The notes: generated from the sequence alone by a model not told the origin. Positions 43,511-52,080 are shown, numbered from the stretch's first letter. The stretch: DNA of 64,000 nt from Saprospiraceae bacterium (GCA_013214355.1 JABSSL010000081.1:1-64000), one strand, 5' to 3'. Numbers and translations: made by a program.

Positions 43511-43557
43511 GCGGGCGGGAGCCCGCGGTATGTGTGCGGGCAAGCGGAGCTTGCCGC
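43511..43557. repeat. GC-rich double hairpin
   Basis: GCGGGC / GCCCGC (43511-43516, 43521-43526, loop GGGA) is followed 9 nt later by GCGGGCAAGC / GCTTGCCGC (43536-43545, 43549-43557, loop GGA, one bulge). The GC content is far above that of the surrounding DNA. It lies just beyond the tRNA/GIY-YIG duplication and looks like an extragenic palindromic repeat. Confidence 0.75.
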
Positions 43558-43563
43558 AATGTG

Positions 43564-43638
43564 TATGAAAGTTTAAGCGCGCGGAAATAAAAAGGGCCTC
43601 CAAAGTGGAGGCCCTTGGTGGGCGGTGAGAGACTCGAA
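43564..43638. repeat. 75-nt direct repeat, left copy
   Basis: 70 of 75 positions are identical to 43969-44043. Read on the minus strand it contains the 3' end of a tRNA (GAGTCTCTCACCGCCCACCA), a terminator hairpin and about 25 nt of flank. The right copy carries the same elements after the intact tRNA-Val. The 405-nt period includes the GIY-YIG gene, so the unit is tRNA plus downstream region. Confidence 0.9.
43585..43616 (-). terminator. Terminator after the broken tRNA copy
   Basis: AAGGGCCTCC (43592-43601) and GGAGGCCCTT (43607-43616) form a perfect 10-bp stem. On the minus strand TTTTATTT follows. The right repeat copy has the same hairpin with a paired change. Confidence 0.8.
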
Positions 43639-43723
43639 TCTATCTGGCTACGCCTGCTAGACAGGCTCCCGACCCTCCCGATTTTCAATCGGGATGCTCT
43701 GAACCAACTGAGCTGTTCTCTTG
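43616..43723 (-). pseudogene. Broken tRNA-Phe(GAA)-like gene with 27-nt insertion
   Basis: Read on the minus strand, the D-arm (GCTCAGTTGGTTCAGAGC), an anticodon arm CCCGA-TTGAAAA-TCGGG with anticodon GAA, and a 3' end ACCGCCC-A-CCA are present. The T-arm is split by 27 nt (43639-43665) compared with the tRNA-Val copy. The 5' acceptor strand is also missing: where GGGCGGT should be, the sequence reads AAGAGAACA and belongs to the end of the GIY-YIG gene. It cannot fold as a normal tRNA. The 27-nt insert contains TCTGGCT and GACAGGC, as in the palindrome at 39246. Confidence 0.8.
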
Positions 43724-43969
43724 GTATTGAGATATCAAATCCTCAATTCTCTTTCGAGACTTCCAACGTTTTAATGCTCTTTCTCGTCGATAGGCAGCTT
43801 GGCGAGTAGAATACGACTCAGTATAGCAGATCTCCCAGTCTTTAGCTCTTCCAGTGTAACCTTTGTGGTTACTAAGATGTTTCGATAGACGATCTTCAAC
43901 TGACATACTGCAATAGCCAATATAATAGCGGTCCAGTTGTCTGGAGTACAAAATGTAGACAAAATTCAT
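43685..43969 (-). CDS. GIY-YIG nuclease family protein
   Basis: 94 residues from the ATG at 43967-43969. A single-domain GIY-YIG nuclease: NFVYILYS (the GIY part, residues 2-9), RYYIGY (YIG, 14-19), RLSKHLSNHKG with the Arg and His/Asn of the active site, DWEICYTESY with the catalytic Glu, and RRERALKRWKSRKRIEDLI. Such proteins are very common in Bacteroidota beside tRNA or rRNA genes, with roles in DNA processing or mobility not settled. Its last 10 codons (ENSSVGSEHPD, stop TGA) run into the broken tRNA. It starts just after the terminator of tRNA-Val, inside the duplicated unit. Confidence 0.88.
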   Translation of the reverse strand: MNFVYILYSRQLDRYYIGYCSMSVEDRLSKHLSNHKGYTGRAKDWEICYTESYSTRQAAYRRERALKRWKSRKRIEDLISQYQENSSVGSEHPD

Positions 43970-44043
43970 ATGAAAGTTTGAGCGCGCGCAAATAAAAAGG
44001 GCCTCCGAAGCGGAGACCCTTGGTGGGCGGTGAGAGACTCGAA
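43969..44043. repeat. 75-nt direct repeat, right copy
   Basis: The copy that matches 43564-43638 at 70 of 75 positions. It contains the 3' end of the intact tRNA-Val, its terminator and the first bases up to the GIY-YIG start codon. Confidence 0.9.
43991..44021 (-). terminator. Terminator of tRNA-Val
   Basis: On the minus strand AAGGGTCTCCG pairs with CGGAGGCCCTT (11 bp, one G-U pair; plus coordinates 43997-44021), followed by TTTTATTTG. It starts directly after the encoded CCA. Confidence 0.8.
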
Positions 44044-44098
44044 CTCCCGACCCCCTGGGTGTAAACCAGGTGCTCTGAACCAACTGAGCTAACCGCCC
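44021..44098 (-). tRNA. tRNA-Val (anticodon TAC)
   Basis: Minus strand. The acceptor stem GGGCGGT/ACCGCCC closes perfectly (44098-44092 with 44031-44025). D-arm GCTCAGTTGGTTCAGAGC; anticodon arm CCTGG-TTTACAC-CCAGG with TAC at 34-36; T-arm GGGAG-TTCGAGT-CTCTC. Discriminator A (44024) and an encoded CCA (44023-44021). It reads valine GUA/GUG codons. A terminator follows immediately. Confidence 0.95.
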
Positions 44099-44385
44099 TT
44101 TCTGTAAAAGCGAGTGCAAATATATATTCCTGATTCATACAGTGCAAATCTTTGAAGAAAAAAATCTAATTTTTTTTGCACTATCTGGCCCTTAGCGCAT
44201 AATAAATATTGATTTTCAAGCATTTAATCAATAGGAACCCGCGCTAACCCTATGAAGCTGAAGGAATAGTACATTGATTTTCTGTAGTAAACTGCGGTAA
44301 AGTACCGTAGTGAACTGCGAAAACTAGCTATTTTATCAGTACTGAAGTATCTTTATAAACCTTTTCACTCCCAACCCTTCTATAG
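44099..44385. other. Intergenic region between tRNA-Val and the AsmA-like gene
   Basis: No coding region. A direct repeat GTAGTAAACTGCG (44284-44296) / GTAGTGAACTGCG (44307-44319), 23 nt apart and differing at one base, lies 67-102 nt before the AsmA start and could be an operator. TATCTTTA (44348-44355) is a partial -7 match for that gene. Confidence 0.5.
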
Positions 44386-47100
44386 ATGAAAAAGTTCCTC
44401 AAAAAATTCGCCATCATAGGTGGTATAAGCCTACTAGTCCTCATCATATTAGCCACCTTCCTTGCTAGTGTCTTCCAAAGTAAGATCGAAAAAACGATTC
44501 TCACTGAGGTTAATAAGAACCTGACTTCCTCCTTGACGGTAGAGGATTTTGATCTGACAGTAGTACGAAGTTTTCCAAACATCTCCGCCAACCTGAAAGG
44601 GGTAATTGTAGAAGATAGTCGAGGTGGAGTTCTCCTGGAAGCCGAGCAGGTGGCTTTTAAAATGGGACTATTTAGTCTATTAGGGTCCACTATAAAAGTG
44701 AAGTCAGTGGTAGTCTCCGACGGTGCGTTACAAGTAGAAGTTGATAAGAAGGGCAATGCCAATTATTTGATATATGAAACCGGAACAGAGGAAGAGGATG
44801 AAACTAAAGGAGGCAAGGGTCCTACCATAGCTGTGAACAAAGCTCAGCTAGAGGATATGGAATTAATTTATTCCGACCAGCGAGCCAAGCAGGAAGTGGT
44901 GGCTAAGGTGATCAATGCTAATTTCTCTGGAAAGTTTTCTGCGGAACAGTTTTCACTGGATAGTGATGCGACCATCGTCACTCGCTTCTTAGAATTGGAA
45001 GGCGCAAGATACCTGGCCGGAAAACACATCGATTATGATGCTAAACTGTTTATAGATCTTGCGAATGGCGTGTATAAGTTTGAAGATGTGGTAATGGAAA
45101 TCGAATCAAATGTCTTCAAAGTGGATGGTGAGATCGAGAATCAAGGGGAATCTCTTTTCTATGACCTCTTTTTCACGAGCGAAAAAAGTAGTTTAGGCAC
45201 AATGATCCAGCTACTACCTGAGGAACAGCTAGCCTCCTTCAGCGATTTCTCTAGTACTGGGAAATTTGTCGTAGAAGCCACCATGCATGGGGAATCAAGT
45301 GCCACTAAAAATCCAGAGATAAAGGCAGAACTTCGACTCCAAGATGGCAAGATTACCAACCCAAAAATGGATGGCACCTTAAAGGATGTTTCCTTCCTAG
45401 CTAGTTTCGATAATGGGAAATACCACAACAACCGTAGTAGTACACTAAAAATAGACAAGTTCCGCGGCTACTTTAACCGAGAGCTTTTAGAATTTGATCT
45501 TCAAGTGGACAACCTCGATGATCCACGGATTAATTTTGCCATGGATGGCGTCTTTCCACTCAAGATGGCCTATGGCCTATTGGAAAGTTCTCGTATCAGC
45601 AATGGCGGAGGAGAGATTGAGTTAAAGAATATAAAAATTAATGGCCGCTACAATGATATGATCAGCACGAGCAGGATCAATCGGGTGGATGCCTCCGGGG
45701 AACTCGAGTTTGATAATGCCTTCCTAACTATTAACAAAGAAAAGATGATGATCGACAATGGTCGACTCATCATGCAAGACAATACCTTGGCCATTGAAGA
45801 CTTAAACGTAGAAGGGGCAGGTAGTGATATTATGTTCCAAGGGACTGCCTACAACCTCATCCCGGTACTCTTCGCTGATTCTTTAAACTCCAAACGTTCC
45901 GAATTAGCTTTTGCGGCAGATTTATTCTCAAAGGAAATTGACTTCGATCGTCTTCTGAGCTTAACGGCTGTTACGGAAGATCAAGCTGAAGCTGCAGACC
46001 TTGCGGTAGAAGAATTAAAAGAAGAAAGATCTCAGAAAAGAGAGCATATTACCAATTTCCTCAATGGTACATTTAACGCCAAAATTGAAGAATACAACTT
46101 CAATAAGATTGAAGGAAAGGACTTTGTCGGTAAACTAACTTTTGACAATAGTCAGATGTCCATTGAAGGGAATACCAATGCGATGGATGGGAGTTTTATT
46201 CTAGATGGAAACTTCTACATCGAAGAGGAGCCCCGCCTAGTGGCTCGCTTAACCTGCAATAAAATTGATATCAAAGAATTCTTCCGGCAAGGAGAGAACT
46301 TTGGACAGGATGTCCTTTCCCACAAGCACCTGGATGGAACCCTGGATTCTAAGATTGCGATTTACGCCTTTTGGGATAATCAAGGGAACTTCCTTGCCGA
46401 TAAGCTGCGCGTATTGGCTGGAGTGGGAATAGCGGATGGTTTTCTTAAGGACTTTGAAATGCTAGAACGCTTCTCCTCCTTTGTGAAGGTGAAGGACCTT
46501 CGCAATATCAAGTTCACGAATATTGAGAACTTCCTTGAGGTAAAGAATCAACGGATCTATATTCCAGTGATGTTCATTCAAAGTAATGCTTTGAATCTCA
46601 CGATTAGTGGAGAACATTCCTTTGAGCATGAAATATCATATAATATCAAGGTAAATGCTGGACAAGTAATTTCTGCAAAGTTCACCCGCCATGATCCCAA
46701 TCTGAAGCCAAAGAAGGCCCGAAAAAAGGGCTGGTTTAATTTATTCTACAGTATACTAGGGACTCTGGAAGATTTCAATGTGGTTTCTGCCAAGAAGCGC
46801 GTAAAGTCAGACTTTGAAATTAGCGAGCTACGTAAGCGAGAAATACAGGAAGCGCTGGAGAAGGAGTTTCGTACTATCATCGAATTGGTGGATGAGCCCG
46901 AAGATTGGCGCGATATCCCAGAGTATGGTGGATCAGCGGATGAAGACCCTACTGAGGAAGAATTAAGAGTCAACTTGCCTGCCGGAGCCAAACTCCCCCC
47001 CGCCAGAGCAGAAGAAAAAGAAGAGGAAGAGGAGGATCACTTTGATTGGGAAATGGAAGGTGGTAAGAAAAAGGAAAAAGAAAAGAAGAAAAAAAATTAA
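44386..47100 (+). CDS. AsmA-like envelope protein
   Basis: 904 residues. One N-terminal membrane helix (about 10-31) is followed by the AsmA N-terminal pattern (TSSLTVEDFDLTVVRSFPNIS, quoted in part, then LEAEQVAFKMGLFSLL). A long series of beta strands follows, as in AsmA/TamB proteins, which form bridge-like grooves for phospholipid transport between membranes. A helical break occurs near 530-565 (EDQAEAADLAVEELKEERSQKREH, quoted in part). The AsmA_2-like region (about 640-790) ends with SFEHEISYNIKVNAGQV. The last 60 residues are highly charged (EEKEEEEEDHFDWEMEGGKKKEKEKK, in part). It has its own bidirectional terminator. Confidence 0.85.
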   Translation: MKKFLKKFAIIGGISLLVLIILATFLASVFQSKIEKTILTEVNKNLTSSLTVEDFDLTVVRSFPNISANLKGVIVEDSRGGVLLEAEQVAFKMGLFSLLGSTIKVKSVVVSDGALQVEVDKKGNANYLIYETGTEEEDETKGGKGPTIAVNKAQLEDMELIYSDQRAKQEVVAKVINANFSGKFSAEQFSLDSDATIVTRFLELEGARYLAGKHIDYDAKLFIDLANGVYKFEDVVMEIESNVFKVDGEIENQGESLFYDLFFTSEKSSLGTMIQLLPEEQLASFSDFSSTGKFVVEATMHGESSATKNPEIKAELRLQDGKITNPKMDGTLKDVSFLASFDNGKYHNNRSSTLKIDKFRGYFNRELLEFDLQVDNLDDPRINFAMDGVFPLKMAYGLLESSRISNGGGEIELKNIKINGRYNDMISTSRINRVDASGELEFDNAFLTINKEKMMIDNGRLIMQDNTLAIEDLNVEGAGSDIMFQGTAYNLIPVLFADSLNSKRSELAFAADLFSKEIDFDRLLSLTAVTEDQAEAADLAVEELKEERSQKREHITNFLNGTFNAKIEEYNFNKIEGKDFVGKLTFDNSQMSIEGNTNAMDGSFILDGNFYIEEEPRLVARLTCNKIDIKEFFRQGENFGQDVLSHKHLDGTLDSKIAIYAFWDNQGNFLADKLRVLAGVGIADGFLKDFEMLERFSSFVKVKDLRNIKFTNIENFLEVKNQRIYIPVMFIQSNALNLTISGEHSFEHEISYNIKVNAGQVISAKFTRHDPNLKPKKARKKGWFNLFYSILGTLEDFNVVSAKKRVKSDFEISELRKREIQEALEKEFRTIIELVDEPEDWRDIPEYGGSADEDPTEEELRVNLPAGAKLPPARAEEKEEEEEDHFDWEMEGGKKKEKEKKKKN

Positions 47101-47117
47101 GCCGTTTCTGAGCCTAA

Positions 47118-47160
47118 CAAGAAAGCCCCGCTGGAGATTATTGCCAGTGGGGCTTTCTTG
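47118..47160. terminator. Bidirectional terminator between convergent genes
   Basis: CAAGAAAGCCCCGCTGG (47118-47134) and CCAGTGGGGCTTTCTTG (47144-47160) pair over 17 bp with one mismatch and a 9-nt loop. It lies 18 nt after the AsmA stop and 4 nt from the stop of the opposing permease gene. Confidence 0.92.
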
Positions 47161-47163
47161 TAT

Positions 47164-49581
47164 TTATTCACTTCGTAAACTCTTGACAGGATTTGCTAGA
47201 GCTGCACGTAATGATTGAAAGCTAACGGTCATGAAAGCAATTACGATTGCCGAAAGCCCTGCAACCGCAAATATCCACCAATCTAGGCTAGTACTATAGG
47301 CAAAGTTTTGTAGCCATTTATTCATTCCATACCAGGCTATTGGAATGGCGGCCACTAAGGAGATTACCACCAAGCCCAAGAAATCTTTCGTCAAAAGACC
47401 TACCAAGCCGCTTAGAGACGACCCCAGGACTTTACGGGTTCCTATCTCCTTGGTACGTTGCTGTGCAGCAAACGTAGCCAACCCAAAAAGACCGATACAG
47501 GCAATGAAGATAGCTAGGATAGTAAATGTGCTAATGATCCGACCTACTCTTTGCTCAGCGCGGTACATTTGATCAAAACTTTCATCCAGAAAATCGTAGG
47601 TAAAAGGTTGTCCTGGGGCTAATTCGTTCCATCCCTTTTCCAAAAAGGAGATGAAGCCAGCCATATCATCAGTTTGTAGACGCATAGAAACCGCACCTCG
47701 GCTCTCACCTAAGAATAGCGCTAATGGCTGTATACGGCTACGCAAGCTCTCATAATGAAAGTTCTTGATCACCCCAACGATAGTGTGCGTGACCAATTGA
47801 TCCTGGTTGTCATACTGGGAAACCTGCTTACCCACTGGATCCTCGCCCTGCCAAAACTCAGCCGCTTTTTCATTGATAATTACCGCTGAACTATCCGAAG
47901 GAAAGGATGTCGAAAAGGCTCGGCCGTCAACCATTTCCATCTCAAAAGTTGGAATGTACTCATGATCAATGAACCAATTGTTCATTAATATGGCATTCTC
48001 CGGCACCGGACTATTCCCTTTAAAGAAGGAAGTACTATTTCGATAGGATGGGACAGGTAAATAGCCCGTCACAGAAACGTGTTCGACCGTAGGGTTCTGC
48101 ACCAGTCTTTCTTTGAATGCCCTGATATTATCCCCCAATGCATAAGCATCGTTGACGATTAGTACTTGATCCTTATCAAAGCCTAGTTGCTTGTTTTGAA
48201 CAAACGCTAGTTGGCGATAAACCACCAGTGCACCAATGATCAAAGTAGTAGTAATCAAGAATTGGAACACAATCAAGCCACTGCGCAACCAACTCTTACT
48301 CTGCCCCCTTTCCACTTGTCCTTTCAGTACTTTAATGGGTTGATAAGCTGATAAGAAAAAAGCCGGATAGCTTCCCGCTAATATTCCTACCACTACACTA
48401 ATGAACGCAGCCAAGGCAATAAACCCTATGTTCTGGATAACCAATCCGGGGAGATCTTTTCCTGCTAGTTCGTTGAAATAAGGTAATAGAAACCAGATAC
48501 CTAGGATGGCAAGCGATCCTGATAACAAGCTAATCAACAGACTTTCGCTCAAGAACTGTTGAATCAGAGATCCTCTGGCAGCACCAACCACTTTTCTAAC
48601 CCCCACCTCTTTAGCTCGAGTAGAAGCACTAGCCGTAGAAAGATTCATGAAATTGATACAGGCTATGAAAAGGATAAATAAACCGATAATTGAGAAGATC
48701 CAGACATATGCGATATTACCATTAGGTCCCAATTCGCCTTCTAAATTGGAGTATAAATGAATCTCTTCGACGGCAGTCAAACTATATTGTCCCTGGTTAC
48801 CGGCTGCAACAAATTCTTCCCAGCTTAGCCCCACATATTGCTCAACCTCCTTACCAAAATTATCAATCAAAACATCTTGGATTTTGTCTTGAAAAGCCCC
48901 TCTATCTGTTCCCTTCTGCAAGAGTACATAAACATTAAAATTGAAACTTCCCCATTGCTGGTTTCTACTTTCCTCAATGGTACTCATGGAGAGCAAAAAA
49001 TCAAACTGAAAATGTGCGTTATGAGGTATGTCTTCCATCACACCGGTCACCTCAAATGCATCTCCATTATCCAGGATCAATTGTTTCCCGATGGGATCCT
49101 CTATTCCAAAGTACTTCTGAGCCATGGCTTCGGTAAGTACCACACTGTGCGGCGCTTTCAAAACCTCGCTTGCTTGCCCTTTGATCAAGGGGATATTAAA
49201 GAGGGTAAAGAATGTACTATCTACGAAGGTAATTCGGTCCTCCTTATGATTTCGATTCTGGTATTTCACCAAGAAACTACCATGACTTCGAAAGCGCATG
49301 AAACCTTCTACCTCTGGGTAAATTTCCTTTAAGGCAGGTCCAAGAGGGGCGGCATTCTGCGCAGAGTTGATTTCCTGATCTCCCAGACGACCTAGAAAGT
49401 CTACCCGATACAATCGATCAGCAAAAGAGTTATAGGAATCATAGCTCAATTCATCTTGTACATACAGTAAGATAAATAAGAAGGCAATGAGGCCAGAGGA
49501 AAGGCCAAAGATGTTGATGGTGGTGTAAAGTTTGGATTTCTTAAGGTTTCGCCAAGCGATTTTTAAATGATTCTTCCACAT
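47164..49581 (-). CDS. ABC transporter permease (MacB/FtsX type)
   Basis: 805 residues, the long Bacteroidota type with two MacB_PCD periplasmic domains and two FtsX transmembrane blocks. It begins KIAWRNLKKSKLYTTINIFGL before helix 1 (about 20-41). Periplasmic domain 1 is followed by three helices (about 285-420) with STASASTRAKEVGVRKVVGA. The second half has a similar layout with AQQRTKEIGTRKVLGSS near 690. Members export peptides, toxins or lipoproteins or act as mechanotransmitters with an ATPase. No ATPase gene is adjacent, so the partner must be encoded elsewhere. Confidence 0.92.
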   Translation of the reverse strand: MWKNHLKIAWRNLKKSKLYTTINIFGLSSGLIAFLFILLYVQDELSYDSYNSFADRLYRVDFLGRLGDQEINSAQNAAPLGPALKEIYPEVEGFMRFRSHGSFLVKYQNRNHKEDRITFVDSTFFTLFNIPLIKGQASEVLKAPHSVVLTEAMAQKYFGIEDPIGKQLILDNGDAFEVTGVMEDIPHNAHFQFDFLLSMSTIEESRNQQWGSFNFNVYVLLQKGTDRGAFQDKIQDVLIDNFGKEVEQYVGLSWEEFVAAGNQGQYSLTAVEEIHLYSNLEGELGPNGNIAYVWIFSIIGLFILFIACINFMNLSTASASTRAKEVGVRKVVGAARGSLIQQFLSESLLISLLSGSLAILGIWFLLPYFNELAGKDLPGLVIQNIGFIALAAFISVVVGILAGSYPAFFLSAYQPIKVLKGQVERGQSKSWLRSGLIVFQFLITTTLIIGALVVYRQLAFVQNKQLGFDKDQVLIVNDAYALGDNIRAFKERLVQNPTVEHVSVTGYLPVPSYRNSTSFFKGNSPVPENAILMNNWFIDHEYIPTFEMEMVDGRAFSTSFPSDSSAVIINEKAAEFWQGEDPVGKQVSQYDNQDQLVTHTIVGVIKNFHYESLRSRIQPLALFLGESRGAVSMRLQTDDMAGFISFLEKGWNELAPGQPFTYDFLDESFDQMYRAEQRVGRIISTFTILAIFIACIGLFGLATFAAQQRTKEIGTRKVLGSSLSGLVGLLTKDFLGLVVISLVAAIPIAWYGMNKWLQNFAYSTSLDWWIFAVAGLSAIVIAFMTVSFQSLRAALANPVKSLRSE

Positions 49582-49808
49582 AGCTGTCGGGTTTTAGCAG
49601 TCAGCAAATAGAATGCAAGCCTTGTCTGGTTAGTCAAGAGACTTCCACTTCCATATAATTTTTAAACTACCATTAAGCTATTGGTAAAGAGGAAAGCTAC
49701 TGAGAAACTAGCAGTCTTCAGTAGTAGGATGTTGAAAGTAGTAGGTTACCCCTATCATTGTTATGGAATAAAATATTCAAGAGTGTAAGGCGTATGAGGG
49801 CTTCCTAA

Positions 49809-50921
49809 TTATTTACGTTCCAAAACTTGAAATGTAAGGCTGGTCGGAAGCTGCTGTATTTTATCCTGGGAACCTTCCAGATGGGTATCAAAAAGTCTTT
49901 GTAGGTTATTACCTGCTAGATCTTCCAGATCTGGATCTATTCTCAAATAATACACACTTGGTCTCCAGGATGTAGTAGGCGTCCAAGACCACGAGCGCTC
50001 CTCAAGCCCAATCGCTGCATCTCCATCTAAAACTTGTCCTGCTGCATCTTCGATCCAAAGTCCTGACTGTAGTGGGCCGAAATCAAGGGGTTCTGGAAAC
50101 TGTACCCTAAAGGTTCCACGCGTACCAACTGTTGGTAATTGTAAGGTCCATTCATGAGGATTTGGGCGCTCTTGGTCTTTGGGAATGGTATGAATAGTTT
50201 TCAGAATAGATTGGCTTAGTTTTTTCCCTACTTTGGATGGAAATCCAGCATTAATCCTTAATTGATATATCCGGTCTGCTAGGAGAGGAGGCCCAAATTT
50301 TTCATTAGGTATTAAGCCCGTTTTTATTCGCCCTGGATCAAACCAAACCGTCAATTGACGGTAATCTTCATCCCAAAGTTCTTGCCCAATCTCGAGAAAA
50401 GGTTGCTCTATTTCTTTGCCATTTTCATCCAACAATTGAATGTACTGTAGGGCAACTCCTTCTTGCATGGGTTGATCAAATTGTATATAGAACTTCAATT
50501 GGTTGGCGGGCCAGCGGTCTGGAGAAGGGTAAATAGCCAGAAGAGCAGGTGCTGGTATGTTCTCTCGAATGGGAATTTCGATAGTAGAAAGCTGTAATTC
50601 GCCATCCTGGGTTCGCCATCTTACCCAATAGGTCTTACCTTGACGAAACGGGAATCGCGGTAAAAAGAAATACTCATCTTCCTGTTTTTGCCACTGACCC
50701 AGCATTGGAAGCTTAGCATTTCCGGGTTTCTGAGCAAATACCTGAAAGGAATCCAGACCAACTTTTGTGGAATTAGGATAGACCTGTAGGCCGCCAAAAA
50801 AGGGATGCTCTTCCTCCGTGACTAATGCAAAGGGATCAAGAGACTGGGCATTCAAGTAATAGAAGCTGGTGGTTATACATAGTAAGCTGCATAACCACCA
50901 GCAGGGCGGATTCTTTGACAT
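49809..50921 (-). CDS. Secreted protein with Ig-like/SbsA-type domains
   Basis: 370 residues with a signal peptide (about 1-25, YLNAQ). It has an N-terminal beta part (VGLDSFQVFAQKPG, YFFLPRFPFRQGKTYWVRW), then two Ig-like Big_5/SbsA-like segments: LKFYIQFDQPMQEGVAL (about 146-162) and GTFRVQFPEPLDFGPLQ (about 270-286). Each has the F-x-x-P-(M/L)-x-x-G pattern of that family. I recognise no enzyme. It starts one base before the stop of the beta-propeller-like gene at 50923 ends, so the two are co-transcribed and probably work together at the cell envelope. The link is inference. Confidence 0.8.
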   Translation of the reverse strand: MSKNPPCWWLCSLLCITTSFYYLNAQSLDPFALVTEEEHPFFGGLQVYPNSTKVGLDSFQVFAQKPGNAKLPMLGQWQKQEDEYFFLPRFPFRQGKTYWVRWRTQDGELQLSTIEIPIRENIPAPALLAIYPSPDRWPANQLKFYIQFDQPMQEGVALQYIQLLDENGKEIEQPFLEIGQELWDEDYRQLTVWFDPGRIKTGLIPNEKFGPPLLADRIYQLRINAGFPSKVGKKLSQSILKTIHTIPKDQERPNPHEWTLQLPTVGTRGTFRVQFPEPLDFGPLQSGLWIEDAAGQVLDGDAAIGLEERSWSWTPTTSWRPSVYYLRIDPDLEDLAGNNLQRLFDTHLEGSQDKIQQLPTSLTFQVLERK

Positions 50922-50922
50922 A

Positions 50923-52080
50923 CTATAACCAATCCGTATTATAGGACCTCAAACTCAGTTGTCCATTGGGCATACGTTGAAGGACCAAGACATGCTTTTC
51001 ATTCAAATTATCAATGTGGGTAACTCCTACTCTAGATAAAACATCATGTGGAATCCCAACTGCGTATTCACCATCTTTTAGCGGTTCAGTAAGTGCTTTC
51101 TGAGTGGGAATATCCTCCGGATCAATCCGAATCAATGCTTTCGAAAAGCTAGACATCAGGATGTAATCCTTGCCCTTATTCTTGTAATGGACGATATCCA
51201 ACGGAATATTTCCAAAACCAAATTCTCCAAGGGTTTTACTTCTAATGTGTTGATTAGCCTTCAGCTCTGCAATCGGAATACTCACAAAGGGAGTACAGGT
51301 ATACGAGCCCAGTAAATAGGACTTTCCATCCACTTCATAAGGGAGGAAAGTTCTAATCGGTGCTTCTGTTTCATACGCACCGTGTGCCACGTGATACACC
51401 TCCAAGGTAGAATATTGTGCTTTTTTGCCAAATGGGAAATCAACTACTCTCAGGGCAGATGCAAATTCCTCATTGGATAGGCCAGCAATGTAAAGTTTAC
51501 CAGCATGATAAGCCAAATCCGTAATGGCATCAGTGCGGTTATCACTCTTGCGATAATTCTTACTCTTCCCCTCATCAATCACCTTTGGCACCACAGCTTT
51601 CGAATGACTGATATTATCAAGGTTCACTTCTGTAATATTTCCATCTGGCGTAATTTTTAATAGGATACTAGCATTACTAATGTCATTAGGCGTTTTCCAA
51701 AACCCGAGTAAGTTGGCGTCGGCCCGAGATACTGCTAAATAGACATTTTGAGAAATTGGGTTTACAGCAAAATCATGGATAATAACTCCATTTGCATCTG
51801 TTCCTAAGAGGTTACCAACTTTAGCATCGATTCCTGCTACGCCAAAACCTTCCACGCTGGTGTTCTTTTCCCGATCATTCACATCCAGGGCATATACATT
51901 GCCGCCTTTTGCGTCCCCAATAAACAATATGCCCTCTGGGCCAAAGGTCATTACACTTAGAGATTGGACCGCGGCCTTACCTACCACAAAGTCTTTTGTC
52001 AACTCCTCATAAGATAAACTGGCCTGCAATACTCCTGAGAGCATAAACAAACAAAGCAAAGTCAAAGGTGATTTTTTCAT
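50923..52080 (-). CDS. Secreted beta-propeller-like protein
   Basis: 385 residues. Signal peptide (1-20, GVLQA). Repeating strands with aspartate/glycine turns suggest a beta-propeller: SLSVMTFGPEGILFIGDAKGGNVYALDV (quoted in part as GPEGILFIGDAKGG), FAVNPISQNVYLAVSR, DLAYHAGKLYIAGLS, DGKSYLLGSYTCTPFV and GKDYILMSSFSKALIRI. No catalytic motif was found. It is the upstream member of a two-gene unit with the Ig-like protein. A structured intergenic element (52100-52259) lies directly in front of it, within the leader or promoter. Confidence 0.78.
   Translation of the reverse strand: MKKSPLTLLCLFMLSGVLQASLSYEELTKDFVVGKAAVQSLSVMTFGPEGILFIGDAKGGNVYALDVNDREKNTSVEGFGVAGIDAKVGNLLGTDANGVIIHDFAVNPISQNVYLAVSRADANLLGFWKTPNDISNASILLKITPDGNITEVNLDNISHSKAVVPKVIDEGKSKNYRKSDNRTDAITDLAYHAGKLYIAGLSNEEFASALRVVDFPFGKKAQYSTLEVYHVAHGAYETEAPIRTFLPYEVDGKSYLLGSYTCTPFVSIPIAELKANQHIRSKTLGEFGFGNIPLDIVHYKNKGKDYILMSSFSKALIRIDPEDIPTQKALTEPLKDGEYAVGIPHDVLSRVGVTHIDNLNEKHVLVLQRMPNGQLSLRSYNTDWL

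Noticed and set aside
43421-44147. Several short reading frames (for example with SSVGSEH or RVSHRPPR) across the tRNA region
   Set aside because: These are translations of tRNA and repeat sequence. Only the GIY-YIG frame has a real protein domain.
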